From Peribacillus muralis (GTDB taxonomy: Bacteria > Bacillota > Bacilli > Bacillales > DSM-1321): a stretch of 64,000 bases of DNA. Positions within the stretch are counted from its first letter, which is position 1. Each line of letters begins with the position of its first letter. The stretch spans positions 672,001-736,000 of the forward strand of contig NZ_CP017080.1 of the NCBI RefSeq assembly GCF_001645685.2, given 5' to 3'. The notes under the pieces were generated by a model. It was not told the DNA's origin and did no database searches. It was given only the letters and a program-made list of their open reading frames with translations. Positions 1 through 9,236 of the stretch are shown here, one piece after another. Made by a program: the position numbers and the translations under genes.

Positions 1-263
1 AGTTCAAAGAACGCATGAAAATTTCCCACACGAAAGAGGACGACAATCTTAAAAAGGTGTTGTCCTTTTCATATGCTGCCATCAAAAGAAAGTGTGGAGT
101 ATTTGATATTGAAAAGCATGAAGGCGGAAAAGAACTTGTCTTTGAGCGTGCTCGGTATTCGTATAATGACGCCGTGGAGTATTTCGATGAAAACTTTGCC
201 AGTGAAATAACAGGGTTAGCTCTGGATTTATACGAGGGGGATCCTGATGAAACCAAAGTTTAA
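1..263 (+). CDS. Phage head-tail connector protein (5' end outside window)
   Basis: Probable gp6-type head-tail connector, which forms a ring under the portal and joins the head to the tail. The reading frame is open to the left edge, so the protein very likely begins before the window; an internal ATG at 15 would give 82 residues. The stretch after it (ISHTKEDDNL, then a helix, then an acidic C-terminus) resembles the helical connector family. It overlaps the next gene by 17 bases, typical of packed phage morphogenesis operons. The assignment rests on position (first of four small genes before the major tail protein) and overall resemblance. Confidence 0.7.
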   Translation, partial: FKERMKISHTKEDDNLKKVLSFSYAAIKRKCGVFDIEKHEGGKELVFERARYSYNDAVEYFDENFASEITGLALDLYEGDPDETKV

Positions 264-663
264 TCCAAACAAAATTGGCAGCGGTGAGTTAAGGACGCCA
301 GTTTCCTTTTACCAATACGCCCCGAGCAATGGCCCAGAACCAGGAGAAGGAGCATTGGCGCAGGTATATGAGTGTTTTGCAGAAGTGTACAGCGCAAGCA
401 TGAAAGATATCGAAATTCTCAATTCTGGCAGGGAACAGCAGCAGCTAAAATTTATGAATACGAAAAATGCCGTAACTATTAATATCCGCGATTCATTCGG
501 TGAGTATTTTCCCGACACTGAACACTACGCAGAGTTAGAGGATGATCGCTATTCAAAAATAATAGATGGCCAGCGCAGCTATATTCGTTTTAACGTGATA
601 GATGTTCGCCCGAACTTAAAAAACAACGATCTTATTACTGTTCTTTTGGCGGTGATTACATGA
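247..663 (+). CDS. Phage head closure / head-tail adaptor protein
   Basis: A 138-residue protein that fits the SPP1 gp16-like head-tail adaptor family, the stopper protein of the connector complex. The pattern seen is an N-terminal 'G(E)LRTPVSFYQ' segment, a central beta-rich region and a C-terminal 'IDGQRSYIRFNVIDV' stretch, the usual layout of these small beta-barrel adaptors. It overlaps the genes on both sides by a few bases, which implies translational coupling. Function is assigned from family pattern plus gene order. Confidence 0.75.
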   Translation: MKPKFNPNKIGSGELRTPVSFYQYAPSNGPEPGEGALAQVYECFAEVYSASMKDIEILNSGREQQQLKFMNTKNAVTINIRDSFGEYFPDTEHYAELEDDRYSKIIDGQRSYIRFNVIDVRPNLKNNDLITVLLAVIT

Positions 664-1061
664 GTGTGGAATTTAAGGGATTTGAGGACATCTATAAAAA
701 CCTGCAGAATCAATTGTCAGAACAGGCTTTAAGCAGAGTGACCAATAAAGCCTTAATCGCTGGGGCAAAAGAGGTTTCAAAAGCCGTCTCCGATGAATTT
801 GATGATTTTAAAGATACAGGGGCGTCTCAGGATGAAATTGTAATAGGTAAAGTAACTAGCAGTAATGGGTATAAATCGGTATTAGTGGGTTGGAATGGAC
901 CTAAAGAGCGTTATCGATTGGTCCATCTAAATGAATTTGGATATAACAGAAATGGCATAAAAATAAAACCTAAAGGCTACGGATCTATTCAACGAGCAAT
1001 CTCGAATAGTGAAGGAGCCTTTTTGCATGCGGTCACCAAGGAGATGAAAAAACAATTATGA
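660..1061 (+). CDS. HK97-gp10-like tail protein
   Basis: A 133-residue protein of the HK97 gp10 type (minor structural, tail-completion class). It has the family's features: an opening 'VEFKGFEDIYKNL' segment, a long amphipathic helix with paired lysines, and a C-terminal 'RLVHLNEFGYNRNG' motif, which corresponds to the conserved H-x-x-E-[FY]-G block. The start overlaps the upstream stop and its own stop overlaps the next ATG (ATGA), so the four small genes are read as one unit. Confidence 0.8.
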   Translation: MSVEFKGFEDIYKNLQNQLSEQALSRVTNKALIAGAKEVSKAVSDEFDDFKDTGASQDEIVIGKVTSSNGYKSVLVGWNGPKERYRLVHLNEFGYNRNGIKIKPKGYGSIQRAISNSEGAFLHAVTKEMKKQL

Positions 1062-1441
1062 CAGACGGATTAATGGTGATCTATAACCAACTAAATTCAA
1101 ATGAAATAATTGTTTCCCATTGTAATGGCCGCATTAAATTTTATGAATATCCCGAAACAGCCGATGCCAGCAAACCTTTCATTGTAATTGATCCGTTGGA
1201 TGTACCTGGTCCAGCGGTTTTTGCCAGTAATGAAAATCATGCCAATGAGTATTTGTACCAAATTGATGTGGAAGCTTCAAATCGTTTGCTAGTCAAAGAG
1301 ATTCAACGTGAAATAAAAAATGAACTAAAAAAGATTGGTTTCGGTCAGTTAAAAGATGGTTTAGATGAATATTTCAAAGAAACAAAGCGCTTTGTTGACG
1401 CCAGGCGTTATCAAGGACTAATAAAAGAAGAGGTGCTGTAA
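1058..1441 (+). CDS. Phage tail completion protein
   Basis: A 127-residue protein in the position of the tail terminator/completion protein, between the gp10-like gene and the major tail protein. It has an opening helix (the MVIYNQL segment), a 'PFIVIDPLDVPGP' strand-turn segment and a long C-terminal helix. This agrees with small tail-terminator folds of siphoviruses but is not diagnostic alone. It is coupled to the upstream gene by a 4-base overlap and ends one base before the next start region. Confidence 0.6.
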   Translation: MTDGLMVIYNQLNSNEIIVSHCNGRIKFYEYPETADASKPFIVIDPLDVPGPAVFASNENHANEYLYQIDVEASNRLLVKEIQREIKNELKKIGFGQLKDGLDEYFKETKRFVDARRYQGLIKEEVL

Positions 1442-2017
1442 ATGAGTATTAGAGTAGGGTTCAAGCGAGCGACGGTTGGCGTTTTAGATATAAATGGGAA
1501 AGTCACAAAAGATGTGTTTGTGATAGAAGGGAAGGCTAATAAGGGTGGTACCAAGGAAGCGACCATTTCCGGCATCTCCCCAGAATCCATAAAATCATTT
1601 GCCTCAAATGTAGCGTATTATGTGTCTGCAAAAGGTACGGGAGACATTAAAACGGAACTAAGCATTTTAGACGTACCGGAAGAAATGGTAGTCGCGGTGC
1701 TGGGCCGTAAGAAACACACCGATGGCTTTACATTGATTGGCGAACGTACTGAGGCTCCTTATGTTGCCGTATTACTGGAATCGGAAGATGCAACAGGGCA
1801 GCCGGTGTTTTTCGCTTTATTGAAAGGCAAAATGTCTGCCGGGGATGTGTCACTAAAAACAAGTGAAAATAAACCTGCAGAGCCAGAAGATGAAAAGCTG
1901 ACAATGGAATGTGTGGCGAATAATGATGGTGAAACCATTGCTTACGGGATCGGTACGGAACTCGCGGCGAAATTAAAAACCTATGCATTCCCCCCAGCTA
2001 CACCACCAGCTGGATAA
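1442..2017 (+). CDS. Major tail protein (phi13-type)
   Basis: A 191-residue protein matching the phi13 family of major tail proteins, which stack as hexameric rings to form the tail tube. Supporting features are the N-terminal 'VGFKRATVGVLD' strand, a middle segment with 'ISPESIKSFASN', a 'FALLKGKM' strand and a closing region with 'NNDGETIAYG'. The C-terminus is a short Ala/Pro tail. It is followed directly by a hairpin with a T-run, which would allow this gene to be made in excess over the downstream tail genes. Confidence 0.85.
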   Translation: MSIRVGFKRATVGVLDINGKVTKDVFVIEGKANKGGTKEATISGISPESIKSFASNVAYYVSAKGTGDIKTELSILDVPEEMVVAVLGRKKHTDGFTLIGERTEAPYVAVLLESEDATGQPVFFALLKGKMSAGDVSLKTSENKPAEPEDEKLTMECVANNDGETIAYGIGTELAAKLKTYAFPPATPPAG

Positions 2018-2023
2018 TTAGAG

Positions 2024-2046
2024 GCCTTCCTTGCGGAGGGCTTTTC
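2024..2046 (+). terminator. Partial terminator after major tail protein
   Basis: Seven-pair stem (GGCCTTCC-type arm at 2024-2030 against 2035-2041, one G-U pair) with a TTGC loop and a run of four T. The short U-run suggests partial read-through, which would set the ratio of major tail protein to later tail proteins. Confidence 0.6.
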
Positions 2047-2078
2047 ATTTTTATTAATAAAAATTGGAGGAATGAATC

Positions 2079-2405
2079 ATGTATCAATTAGACTTAACGA
2101 ATTTAAAAACGAAAGAAGTCAAAACCCTTACGCAAACAAGTGTTAGCGGCAAACAATTAATCACAGCATTGAAGCTGAATAATGCGGTCTATGAGGATGA
2201 CGTAGAATCAACGATGGCCCTGGTCACTTTCGTTGCTAATTTATTTGGTGTTACAGCAGATGACATTTTAGACGGTATCCAGGCGCATGAATTGATGGAG
2301 AAATTGTATGAAGTGTATTACCAAGTTCTTGGTTACAGTGAAAAAAAGAAACAGAAGTTGATTCAGTACATGAAGGACGGAGAAATGGAGCCGGTACTGG
2401 ATTAA
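2079..2405 (+). CDS. Tail assembly chaperone (gpG-like)
   Basis: The unshifted product, 108 residues, of the tail assembly chaperone gene. Such proteins coat the tape measure before tail-tube polymerisation. It lies between the major tail protein and the tape measure gene, the canonical place for G/GT genes. It starts at ATG 2079 behind GGAGGA. Near its end comes an Arg-free, Lys-rich segment (SEKKKQK) coded by the slippery sequence described separately, and it stops at 2403-2405. Confidence 0.85.
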   Translation: MYQLDLTNLKTKEVKTLTQTSVSGKQLITALKLNNAVYEDDVESTMALVTFVANLFGVTADDILDGIQAHELMEKLYEVYYQVLGYSEKKKQKLIQYMKDGEMEPVLD

Positions 2406-2587
2406 CTCCACAAGAAGCCATTGAAAATCTAAATGCATTATTTTTTGATTTAATGCAGCAGGGCATGAGCTATCACGACGTCGTCAATGCGGATTACTAT
2501 CATTTGATGGAAATATTAAATAATGATGCAAAACCAACAGAAGAAAAGGCCATGGATTTGGCGGACCTTGTAAAAATATTATCGTAG
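2079..2587 (+). CDS. Frameshifted tail assembly chaperone (gpGT-like)
   Basis: A -1 frameshift at A AAA AAG (2342-2348) fuses the first 89 or so residues of the chaperone to an overlapping open frame that ends at TAG 2585-2587. The shifted frame contains 'GTGLTPQEAIENL', then a helical acidic segment and a closing 'DLADLVKILS'. This frame has no start codon or ribosome site of its own, yet is free of stops and protein-like, as in lambda G-T and many Gram-positive siphoviruses. The T part would bind tail tube subunits while the G part binds the tape measure. Confidence 0.85.
2342..2348 (+). promoter_or_regulatory. Programmed -1 ribosomal frameshift site
   Basis: Heptamer A AAA AAG placed in the zero frame of the chaperone gene exactly as needed for tandem P- and A-site slippage (AAA at 2343, AAG at 2346). 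It lies about 55 bases before the zero-frame stop, within the overlap of the two frames. Confidence 0.85.
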
Positions 2588-2603
2588 GAAAGGAGGAAAC
2601 TAA

Positions 2604-5600
2604 TTGATAGGAAAAAATCAGCCACTCGGAAAAATGATCATCGAAATGGATTTATCGTCCGCCAACTTTACCAAATCTTTAACAGCTGTAAATCGGTCGA
2701 TAAAAAGCGCTGAACGGGAAATGAAAGCGAATATGGCCGTGTTGAATAATGCCGATGATAAGTATGGTGCATTAGGGAAACAGGTTACAGGCTTGAATAA
2801 AATCATGTCTTTGAATGAAAAACGCATTCAGCAATTGAATGAGAAACGCAAAAATGAGCTCAAGACAAATGCGGAAAGTTCAAAGGTCATACAAGATTTA
2901 AATAAAGAAATTAATACAGCTATTCAGCGACAAAGTGCCTGGCAAAAGCAAGTAAAAGATGCTACCGGCAAAATGCTCGACTACACATCGTCCACGAAAG
3001 ATTTAGAATCCGAACTGGCCAAACTCAAAAAGAAAACGGACGATCATGTGGAAAGTCAGAAAAAAAGCGGGTTAGCCTTTTCTGCACAAAAAGATAAGCT
3101 TAAAGGATTGAGTGACCAGGCGAAGATCCATCAACAAATCGTTGATACCCAAAAGCAAAAGGTGGCGGATTTGACGAGGGAATTTGGCGAGCATGATCGC
3201 AGAGTAGATGAGGCAAAAAACAAATACAAGTCCCTTGTAGATGAGCAAGAAAAATTGAATTCATCGTTTAATACATTGAACCGAAAAATTTCTACTGTCC
3301 ATCCCTCTATTGGTAGATTAGCAGATGATATTGGAAAAGCCGAATCGAAGCTTCGAGGCTTGTCCGATAGCGCCTTGACCACTGGATCAACTTTAAATGA
3401 TACAGGCCGTTCCATTTCATCTAGCTTTAGCGGCATTACTCTAGCCGGCGGATTAGGGTTAGGTTATACCATCAAACAAGCAGCTGATTTCGAACAAGCT
3501 ATGGCCGACATTAAGGCACTCATGAGTCCGCAAGAGTGGAAACAATATGGGAAACAGATGAACAAACTTGTGAATGAACTCGGACTGGAAACGAAGTATA
3601 GCAATAAAGAAGTAGCCATCGGGATGCAAGAGTTGATTAAAGCTGGTGTTGATCTGGATGCCATCATGAGTGGTGGGTTAAAATCCGCCCTTTCATTAGC
3701 CACAGCTGGTGAATTGGAATTAGGCCAAGCAGCTGAAATTGCCTCTACTGTGTTGAATTCCTTTAGAGATGACAATATTGATATGGCAAAAGCAGCCGAT
3801 TTATTAGCCGGTTCCGCAAATGCTTCCGCCACATCCGTGGAAGAAATGAATTATTCCTTATCCCAAGTTTCAAGTGTGGCAGGCCCCGTTGGTTTTAGCT
3901 TTGCTGATACAAACACAGCATTGGCCGTCTTCGCTCAAGCAGGGCTTAAAGGATCCGATGCAGGTACATCCTTAAAAACCATGATAATGCGGTTGTCTCC
4001 ACAGACTGATGCAGCTGCAACGGCAATGGCTGAATTGGGAATTGCGACAACCAATACAACGGCCGGCTATAAATACTTAGTGGAAAAGGGCATCCAGCCA
4101 GCTTCAAGAACCGTTCCAGATTTAGATAAGGCATTCAAAGAATTAGCCAAACAAGAACTTGGTGGGGCAGCAACTAAAGCAAAATTAAGAAAAGAATACG
4201 ATAGATTGCAAAAGTCAAGTGGGTATCTTTCATCTTCCTTCTTTGATGAGCAAGGTAATGTTAAATCCATGTCTGAAGTTTTTAATATTCTTCAAAAGTC
4301 TACAAAGAATCTTTCCAAAGAACAAAAAATCAATGCCTTTAATACCATTTTTGGTTCGGATGCGATTCGAGGTGCCATGATTGCTAGTAAATCAGGGGCT
4401 GAAGCGTTTGACGAGATGGGCGTAGCCATTAATAAAATTAGTGCCGATGATGTAGCAAAAACTAAAATGGACACATTAAAAGGCTCTATTGAAAAAATGA
4501 AGGGTGAAGCGGAGAGTGCTGCCACGACCTTCGGGACTGCCTTGATTCCGACCATAAAAACGGTGGCTGGGACCATCGAAGATGTAGTCGGATGGTTTAA
4601 TAAATTAGACCAGGGTACGCAGCATTCCATCGCCAAATGGACAGCCATTGGTGTGGGTGTAGCAGGTGTAGGTGCGGCACTTGGATTTTTAACAATCGGG
4701 ATTGGTGGTTTAGTTACTGGAGTCGGAAAAATTACACTTGGCGGGGCCGGTCTACTAAAATTTTTATCAAATGGTGTCATTAATTTAGGTAGTTTTACGT
4801 CCATGACCAAAGGTAGCACACAATCTTTAAACGCTGAGACAGGTGCCCTTAATACCAACACAACAGCTCTGCAACGCAACAATAACGCTCGCGGCGGCGG
4901 GGTAGCAGGTGGCAAGAAGACACCTGCAGGGACCACAGTTGCTCCCTCCATGTCAACAGGTAGTAGAGCGGCGAAGAATGCAGGGAAGGTTGGTAAAGGA
5001 GCCAAGGCCTTGAAATATGTAAAAGGGGCCGGCGCAATTGGAACAGTAGTGGGAGTCGGCGCGTTAGGGTATGAATTGGCTACCGGTTCCGGAACAAAAG
5101 AATCGATTGGTGGAGGCATTGGCGGCACTTTAGGTGGTATTGGTGGTGGCGCGGCGGCTGGTGCGGTTCTTGGTTCGGTAGTGCCAGGTATTGGCACTGC
5201 AATAGGTGGCATTGCTGGTGGGATTATCGGAGGAATTGTCGGAGATAAGGTAGGTTCTTCAATTGGCAAGGTATTTGATAAACAGGATAAGAAGGAAGCT
5301 GCCCGTAAAAAAGCGACGAAAATAGCGGAAAACGGAGCTTCACTAAATCTTAAAATCAAGGGTGTTTCAGAATCAACCCGAAAGGCTCTGGGTGAGTATG
5401 ACAAGCTATATACCGGGGCGAAAACTAAGCTCAACCAACTCATGTTATCCAATACTGTCGTCAATAAAAAGATTAAAGAAGACACCTTCAAACAATATAA
5501 TTCCATGGCCAAGAGTGTTCTTTCATCCTTAAAAGATCGGCACCAGGAGGAACGTGTCGAAGCGGTAAAGGCTTTGAAATCCAATAAAGAATTATCACAA

Positions 5601-7541
5601 AAAGATAAGGATGAAGCCCTGAAAAAATTAGATGAAAAGCATAAAGCTGAAATTGAAAAAGTCAAAGGCGACAATGAGCGCGTTAAGCAAATTATGAGTA
5701 ATGCCTCTAAAGAAAAAAGAGCTCTTACTCAAAGTGAAAAGCTGGCAATAAACCAGATTAATGACCGAATGTATTATACCAAAATTAAAAAGACGGTCAA
5801 AAGTGAAGACGAATTAACCAACATAAACAAAAGACGTAGTAAGCAGCGCCATGATATCACGACAAAAGAAATGAATCAAACCATTAAAGCGGCAAAAAAG
5901 GAATTTGAAGAAACGAAAACAAACGCTGAGAAAAAACGCGAAAGTAAAGTTAAAAATGCAAAGGTGCAATACGAGAAGTTAGGCGTAATTTCCAAAGACG
6001 AATTTGACAAAATTGTTGATAATGCAGACAAAGAAAAAGAAAAAACCATTGAACAAGCTAGAAAGAAAAAAGATGGTGTCATAAAGAATGCAACACGCCA
6101 AAAAGAAGAGTCCGTAAAAGCTTCCAAAAAACAAAAAGAGTTAAATATTGAAAATGCTCAAAAAGAAACCAAAGGTGTAGGAAAAGCGTTTGATGGTTTA
6201 ACCGGTTTCTTGAAAGACACGGTTAGTTGGGTTAAAGGTTTATTTGGTAATAAAGATAAGACCTCTTCCCCTCCTCAATTCAAACCTGGCAGCATTCCTG
6301 AAAATGCTAAAGGTACGTTTCAAGGGCCCTTTAAAGGCGGTTTATCTTTTGTGGGTGAAGAAGGTCCAGAACTAGGATACTTACCAGGTCAAGGACTTGG
6401 GTTGGTTGGCACAACTGGTACTGAACTGATGCATTTACCAAGAGGTTCAGCTATTCTTCCACACGATAAAACAAAGGCGGTCTTAAGCAACTATAATTTC
6501 CCGACTAATTCGATCCCTGGCTTTGCAAAGGGTACGGGTGATGATGATTCGTTTATGGATTACATCATTAATGGATCTAACAAAGTTTTGAACGGCATCG
6601 GAACATTGGGCGGTAAGGCTGTAGATGCATTCGATATCATCACAAAAGGCCCTTCTAAGTTATGGAACCAGTTAAAAAATTCCCTAAACTTTAAAGACAC
6701 ATTTCCTACATTTGCGAACAAATGGGCAGGCGGGAATGGTGTTGTGGCGTGGGCGAAAAATAAAGCCATGGATTATTTCGGTTCCTTGTTCGATGGATTC
6801 GGCGGCGGAGGCAGTGCGGCTCCTGTGGGTAAAGGCGTGGAAAGATGGCGGAGTACCGTCATACAGGCATTAGGAATGAGTGGCCTACCTACAAGTGCTA
6901 ATTATGTGAACGCATGGTTAAGGCAAATCAAGTCTGAATCAGGTGGTAATGAAAAGGCTATCCAATCAACAGCTGTAAAGGATATCAATTACTATACGGG
7001 GAATTTAGCCCGCGGGCTCGTCCAGGTGATCCCGCCAACATTTCGCAGTTTTGCATTCCCTGGCCATACAAACCAAATGAATGGTTTAGACAGCTTACTG
7101 GCAGGGATGAACTACGCTAAATCGCGCTATGGATCTAATATGCTTAAATACATTGGTCATGGACATGGATATGAAAATGGCGGCATCATCACCAAGGAGC
7201 ATTTAGCCATGGTAGGAGAAGGGAACAAGCCAGAAGCGATTATTCCTTTAAGCCCCAACAAGCGTAGTAGAGCGCTAGAATTACTGGCTGCCGTTTCTAG
7301 TAAAATATTTGGTGATCCGACTAAGACTAGCAGCAGCGATAATAGTCTTATTTTTTCTCTATTAAAAAAGCAGGATGCCCAAATCGCATTATTACAACAG
7401 CAAAATGGACTTTTATCTAAAATCCTAGCGAAAGACAATAATACTTACCTGGATGGCAAAGCTCTTTATAACAACAACAAGAAATATAGCCAATCTGAAA
7501 CGAAGATCAGGAACATGGCTAAGGGGGTGAATAGCTTATGA
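2604..7541 (+). CDS. Tail tape measure protein with lytic transglycosylase domain
   Basis: A 1645-residue tape measure protein that sets tail length and is delivered into the cell at infection. The start is TTG 2604 behind AGGAGG. Rough order: coiled coil (1-250); TP901-type core with 'QAADFEQAMADIKALM' (about 290-640); hydrophobic Gly/Ala-rich segments (680-900) including dense GGIGG runs; Lys/Glu-rich coiled coil (920-1190); a GXXG 'EEGPELGYLPG' region; and a soluble lytic transglycosylase domain (about 1410-1530) with the catalytic Glu in 'QIKSESGGNEKAI'. The last domain should open the peptidoglycan during DNA entry. The stop overlaps the next start (ATGA). Confidence 0.95.
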   Translation: MIGKNQPLGKMIIEMDLSSANFTKSLTAVNRSIKSAEREMKANMAVLNNADDKYGALGKQVTGLNKIMSLNEKRIQQLNEKRKNELKTNAESSKVIQDLNKEINTAIQRQSAWQKQVKDATGKMLDYTSSTKDLESELAKLKKKTDDHVESQKKSGLAFSAQKDKLKGLSDQAKIHQQIVDTQKQKVADLTREFGEHDRRVDEAKNKYKSLVDEQEKLNSSFNTLNRKISTVHPSIGRLADDIGKAESKLRGLSDSALTTGSTLNDTGRSISSSFSGITLAGGLGLGYTIKQAADFEQAMADIKALMSPQEWKQYGKQMNKLVNELGLETKYSNKEVAIGMQELIKAGVDLDAIMSGGLKSALSLATAGELELGQAAEIASTVLNSFRDDNIDMAKAADLLAGSANASATSVEEMNYSLSQVSSVAGPVGFSFADTNTALAVFAQAGLKGSDAGTSLKTMIMRLSPQTDAAATAMAELGIATTNTTAGYKYLVEKGIQPASRTVPDLDKAFKELAKQELGGAATKAKLRKEYDRLQKSSGYLSSSFFDEQGNVKSMSEVFNILQKSTKNLSKEQKINAFNTIFGSDAIRGAMIASKSGAEAFDEMGVAINKISADDVAKTKMDTLKGSIEKMKGEAESAATTFGTALIPTIKTVAGTIEDVVGWFNKLDQGTQHSIAKWTAIGVGVAGVGAALGFLTIGIGGLVTGVGKITLGGAGLLKFLSNGVINLGSFTSMTKGSTQSLNAETGALNTNTTALQRNNNARGGGVAGGKKTPAGTTVAPSMSTGSRAAKNAGKVGKGAKALKYVKGAGAIGTVVGVGALGYELATGSGTKESIGGGIGGTLGGIGGGAAAGAVLGSVVPGIGTAIGGIAGGIIGGIVGDKVGSSIGKVFDKQDKKEAARKKATKIAENGASLNLKIKGVSESTRKALGEYDKLYTGAKTKLNQLMLSNTVVNKKIKEDTFKQYNSMAKSVLSSLKDRHQEERVEAVKALKSNKELSQKDKDEALKKLDEKHKAEIEKVKGDNERVKQIMSNASKEKRALTQSEKLAINQINDRMYYTKIKKTVKSEDELTNINKRRSKQRHDITTKEMNQTIKAAKKEFEETKTNAEKKRESKVKNAKVQYEKLGVISKDEFDKIVDNADKEKEKTIEQARKKKDGVIKNATRQKEESVKASKKQKELNIENAQKETKGVGKAFDGLTGFLKDTVSWVKGLFGNKDKTSSPPQFKPGSIPENAKGTFQGPFKGGLSFVGEEGPELGYLPGQGLGLVGTTGTELMHLPRGSAILPHDKTKAVLSNYNFPTNSIPGFAKGTGDDDSFMDYIINGSNKVLNGIGTLGGKAVDAFDIITKGPSKLWNQLKNSLNFKDTFPTFANKWAGGNGVVAWAKNKAMDYFGSLFDGFGGGGSAAPVGKGVERWRSTVIQALGMSGLPTSANYVNAWLRQIKSESGGNEKAIQSTAVKDINYYTGNLARGLVQVIPPTFRSFAFPGHTNQMNGLDSLLAGMNYAKSRYGSNMLKYIGHGHGYENGGIITKEHLAMVGEGNKPEAIIPLSPNKRSRALELLAAVSSKIFGDPTKTSSSDNSLIFSLLKKQDAQIALLQQQNGLLSKILAKDNNTYLDGKALYNNNKKYSQSETKIRNMAKGVNSL

Positions 7542-9223
7542 GCGAAGAAATAACCTTTAATTATTGCGGATTTGATTCGAAGAATGACTTATTTTTAATC
7601 ACAAATGAGATTAACCGGAATATCACGGCTGACATTACGGAAAATGTTCAAGATATCCCAGGCATGGTCGGCCAATTGTTTCAAGGGAATAGTTATGGAC
7701 AAAAAGTGTTCGATTTGGAGGTAACAATCCAAGCTGACTCTGAAAGGGATCGGGTGCAAAAATTTCATGATTTAGCTACGCTGATTATGCAAACCGGCAA
7801 TGCTGAATATCCCATGGTTTTTAGCGATGAGGCCGAGTACACCTATTACGGCCATTTTAGTGCTGTTTCCAAACCAGAAAGAATCAGTCAAACCTCTCAT
7901 TGGGCTAAGTTCACCCTTACTTTTTCTTGTTCTGATCCTAAAGGATATGGGGAATACGAATTGATTAACTTTACTTCCAACCCTATAACCCTTACGCCCA
8001 AAGGCACTACTGAGTGTTACCCCGTCTTCACGTGTATGCCAAAGAAAGATGTAAAAAAAATTGCCATTACTGATCAAGATGGGAACTATGTATTTATTGG
8101 TGCAGATGTAGACCCAGATACGGGTAATTCGCCTATTAATAGAGAGCCACAAGTTTTAAACGACCCATGTAACACCCTTGCCACTTGGACTAAAATAACC
8201 AGTCCAACATTAACTTGGGAATTAGATAACGGTGTTATTGGTGGAGATATGACCACGACTCCTAATGCTATGCGAGTATCTACGACCAGCGATGGATATG
8301 CTAATTATGGCAGTCCAGTCAAAGGGAAATGGCACGGGCCAGTTCGTTTACAGTGGTTACCTGGGAGTTACGATGATTACCGTATTCGAGTTAGATTTGT
8401 AAACAAGCAGACATATAATAGGGCTCAGGGAAAAGTGGAGATGTACTTATTAGACGCTAATGGTGCTCGTTTAGGTAAACTCATGCTCAAAGACAATGGT
8501 ACGGAGAGTAAAGTCGTATATGTTGGGTTTAAACTATATAACGGATCTAAAGTCAGAGATTTATACTATGGTCCTGGTACTATCAAAAAGGGAAAAAGTA
8601 AAACCATTACACTCAAGATTAAAAACGGTACGAAAACAGTTAAGGAAAAAGGGAAGACGAAGACTGTTCAGCAATGGAAAACAGTTAAGCTTGATGAAGA
8701 TTCGGACACCAGCACCTTTACCAATTTTTATGGATATTTAGAGTTGGAGAAAATCGGCAATAAATATCGGATAAATATCATGAAGCTCGACGACAATAGC
8801 AATCCAGCTTGGAGTAAGCCCATCACTAAAACTTGGACAGATACCAAGAATGAGTTTCCCAAAGACCTCGCAGGTATAGCTTTCTACGCTGCCAAGTACG
8901 ATATATACGAAGATACGACTCAACCGATCACTCGTTATAGAAATAATGACCTCATGGTGAGTGATGTAAAAGTGTGGAATATCATAGATGGCGGAAATGG
9001 TGCATCTTTAACCGAACCTACGGTAATTGCTCACAAAGGCGATGAGGTGAAAATCAATTGTGAAGACCGTACTGTTTATAAAAACGGCGATTACTATATG
9101 AAGAAACTTTATATCGGCAGTGACTTTCCTACAATGCAAGGTGGAATTACACAGACCTTTGCATTCGAGCCAGGTTTAGATGAAGCCGACTGGTATTTGG
9201 AATATCGACCAACAACCCAATAG
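7538..9223 (+). CDS. Distal tail protein (Dit-like)
   Basis: A 561-residue distal tail protein, the hexameric hub that joins the tail tube to the tip. The N-terminal 150 or so residues carry the Dit signature (GNSYGQKVFDLEVTIQAD, then a 'PMVFSDE' strand and 'FTLTFSCSDP'). The region after about 200 is an inserted beta-sandwich, with YRIRVRF and YLELEKIGNKYRI segments like concanavalin/galectin-type carbohydrate-binding modules of long Dits. The C-terminal 'ITQTFAFEPG' returns to the Dit fold. The inserted module may bind host surface sugars. It starts at ATG 7538 behind GGGGGTGA. Confidence 0.85.
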   Translation: MSEEITFNYCGFDSKNDLFLITNEINRNITADITENVQDIPGMVGQLFQGNSYGQKVFDLEVTIQADSERDRVQKFHDLATLIMQTGNAEYPMVFSDEAEYTYYGHFSAVSKPERISQTSHWAKFTLTFSCSDPKGYGEYELINFTSNPITLTPKGTTECYPVFTCMPKKDVKKIAITDQDGNYVFIGADVDPDTGNSPINREPQVLNDPCNTLATWTKITSPTLTWELDNGVIGGDMTTTPNAMRVSTTSDGYANYGSPVKGKWHGPVRLQWLPGSYDDYRIRVRFVNKQTYNRAQGKVEMYLLDANGARLGKLMLKDNGTESKVVYVGFKLYNGSKVRDLYYGPGTIKKGKSKTITLKIKNGTKTVKEKGKTKTVQQWKTVKLDEDSDTSTFTNFYGYLELEKIGNKYRINIMKLDDNSNPAWSKPITKTWTDTKNEFPKDLAGIAFYAAKYDIYEDTTQPITRYRNNDLMVSDVKVWNIIDGGNGASLTEPTVIAHKGDEVKINCEDRTVYKNGDYYMKKLYIGSDFPTMQGGITQTFAFEPGLDEADWYLEYRPTTQ

Positions 9224-9236
9224 GAGGTGATGACTC

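Noticed and set aside
4292..5674. 460-codon open frame on the minus strand inside the tape measure gene
   Set aside because: It is antisense to the Gly/Ala/Lys-rich tape measure sequence, has Pro/Ala/Ser-biased shadow composition and no ribosome site.
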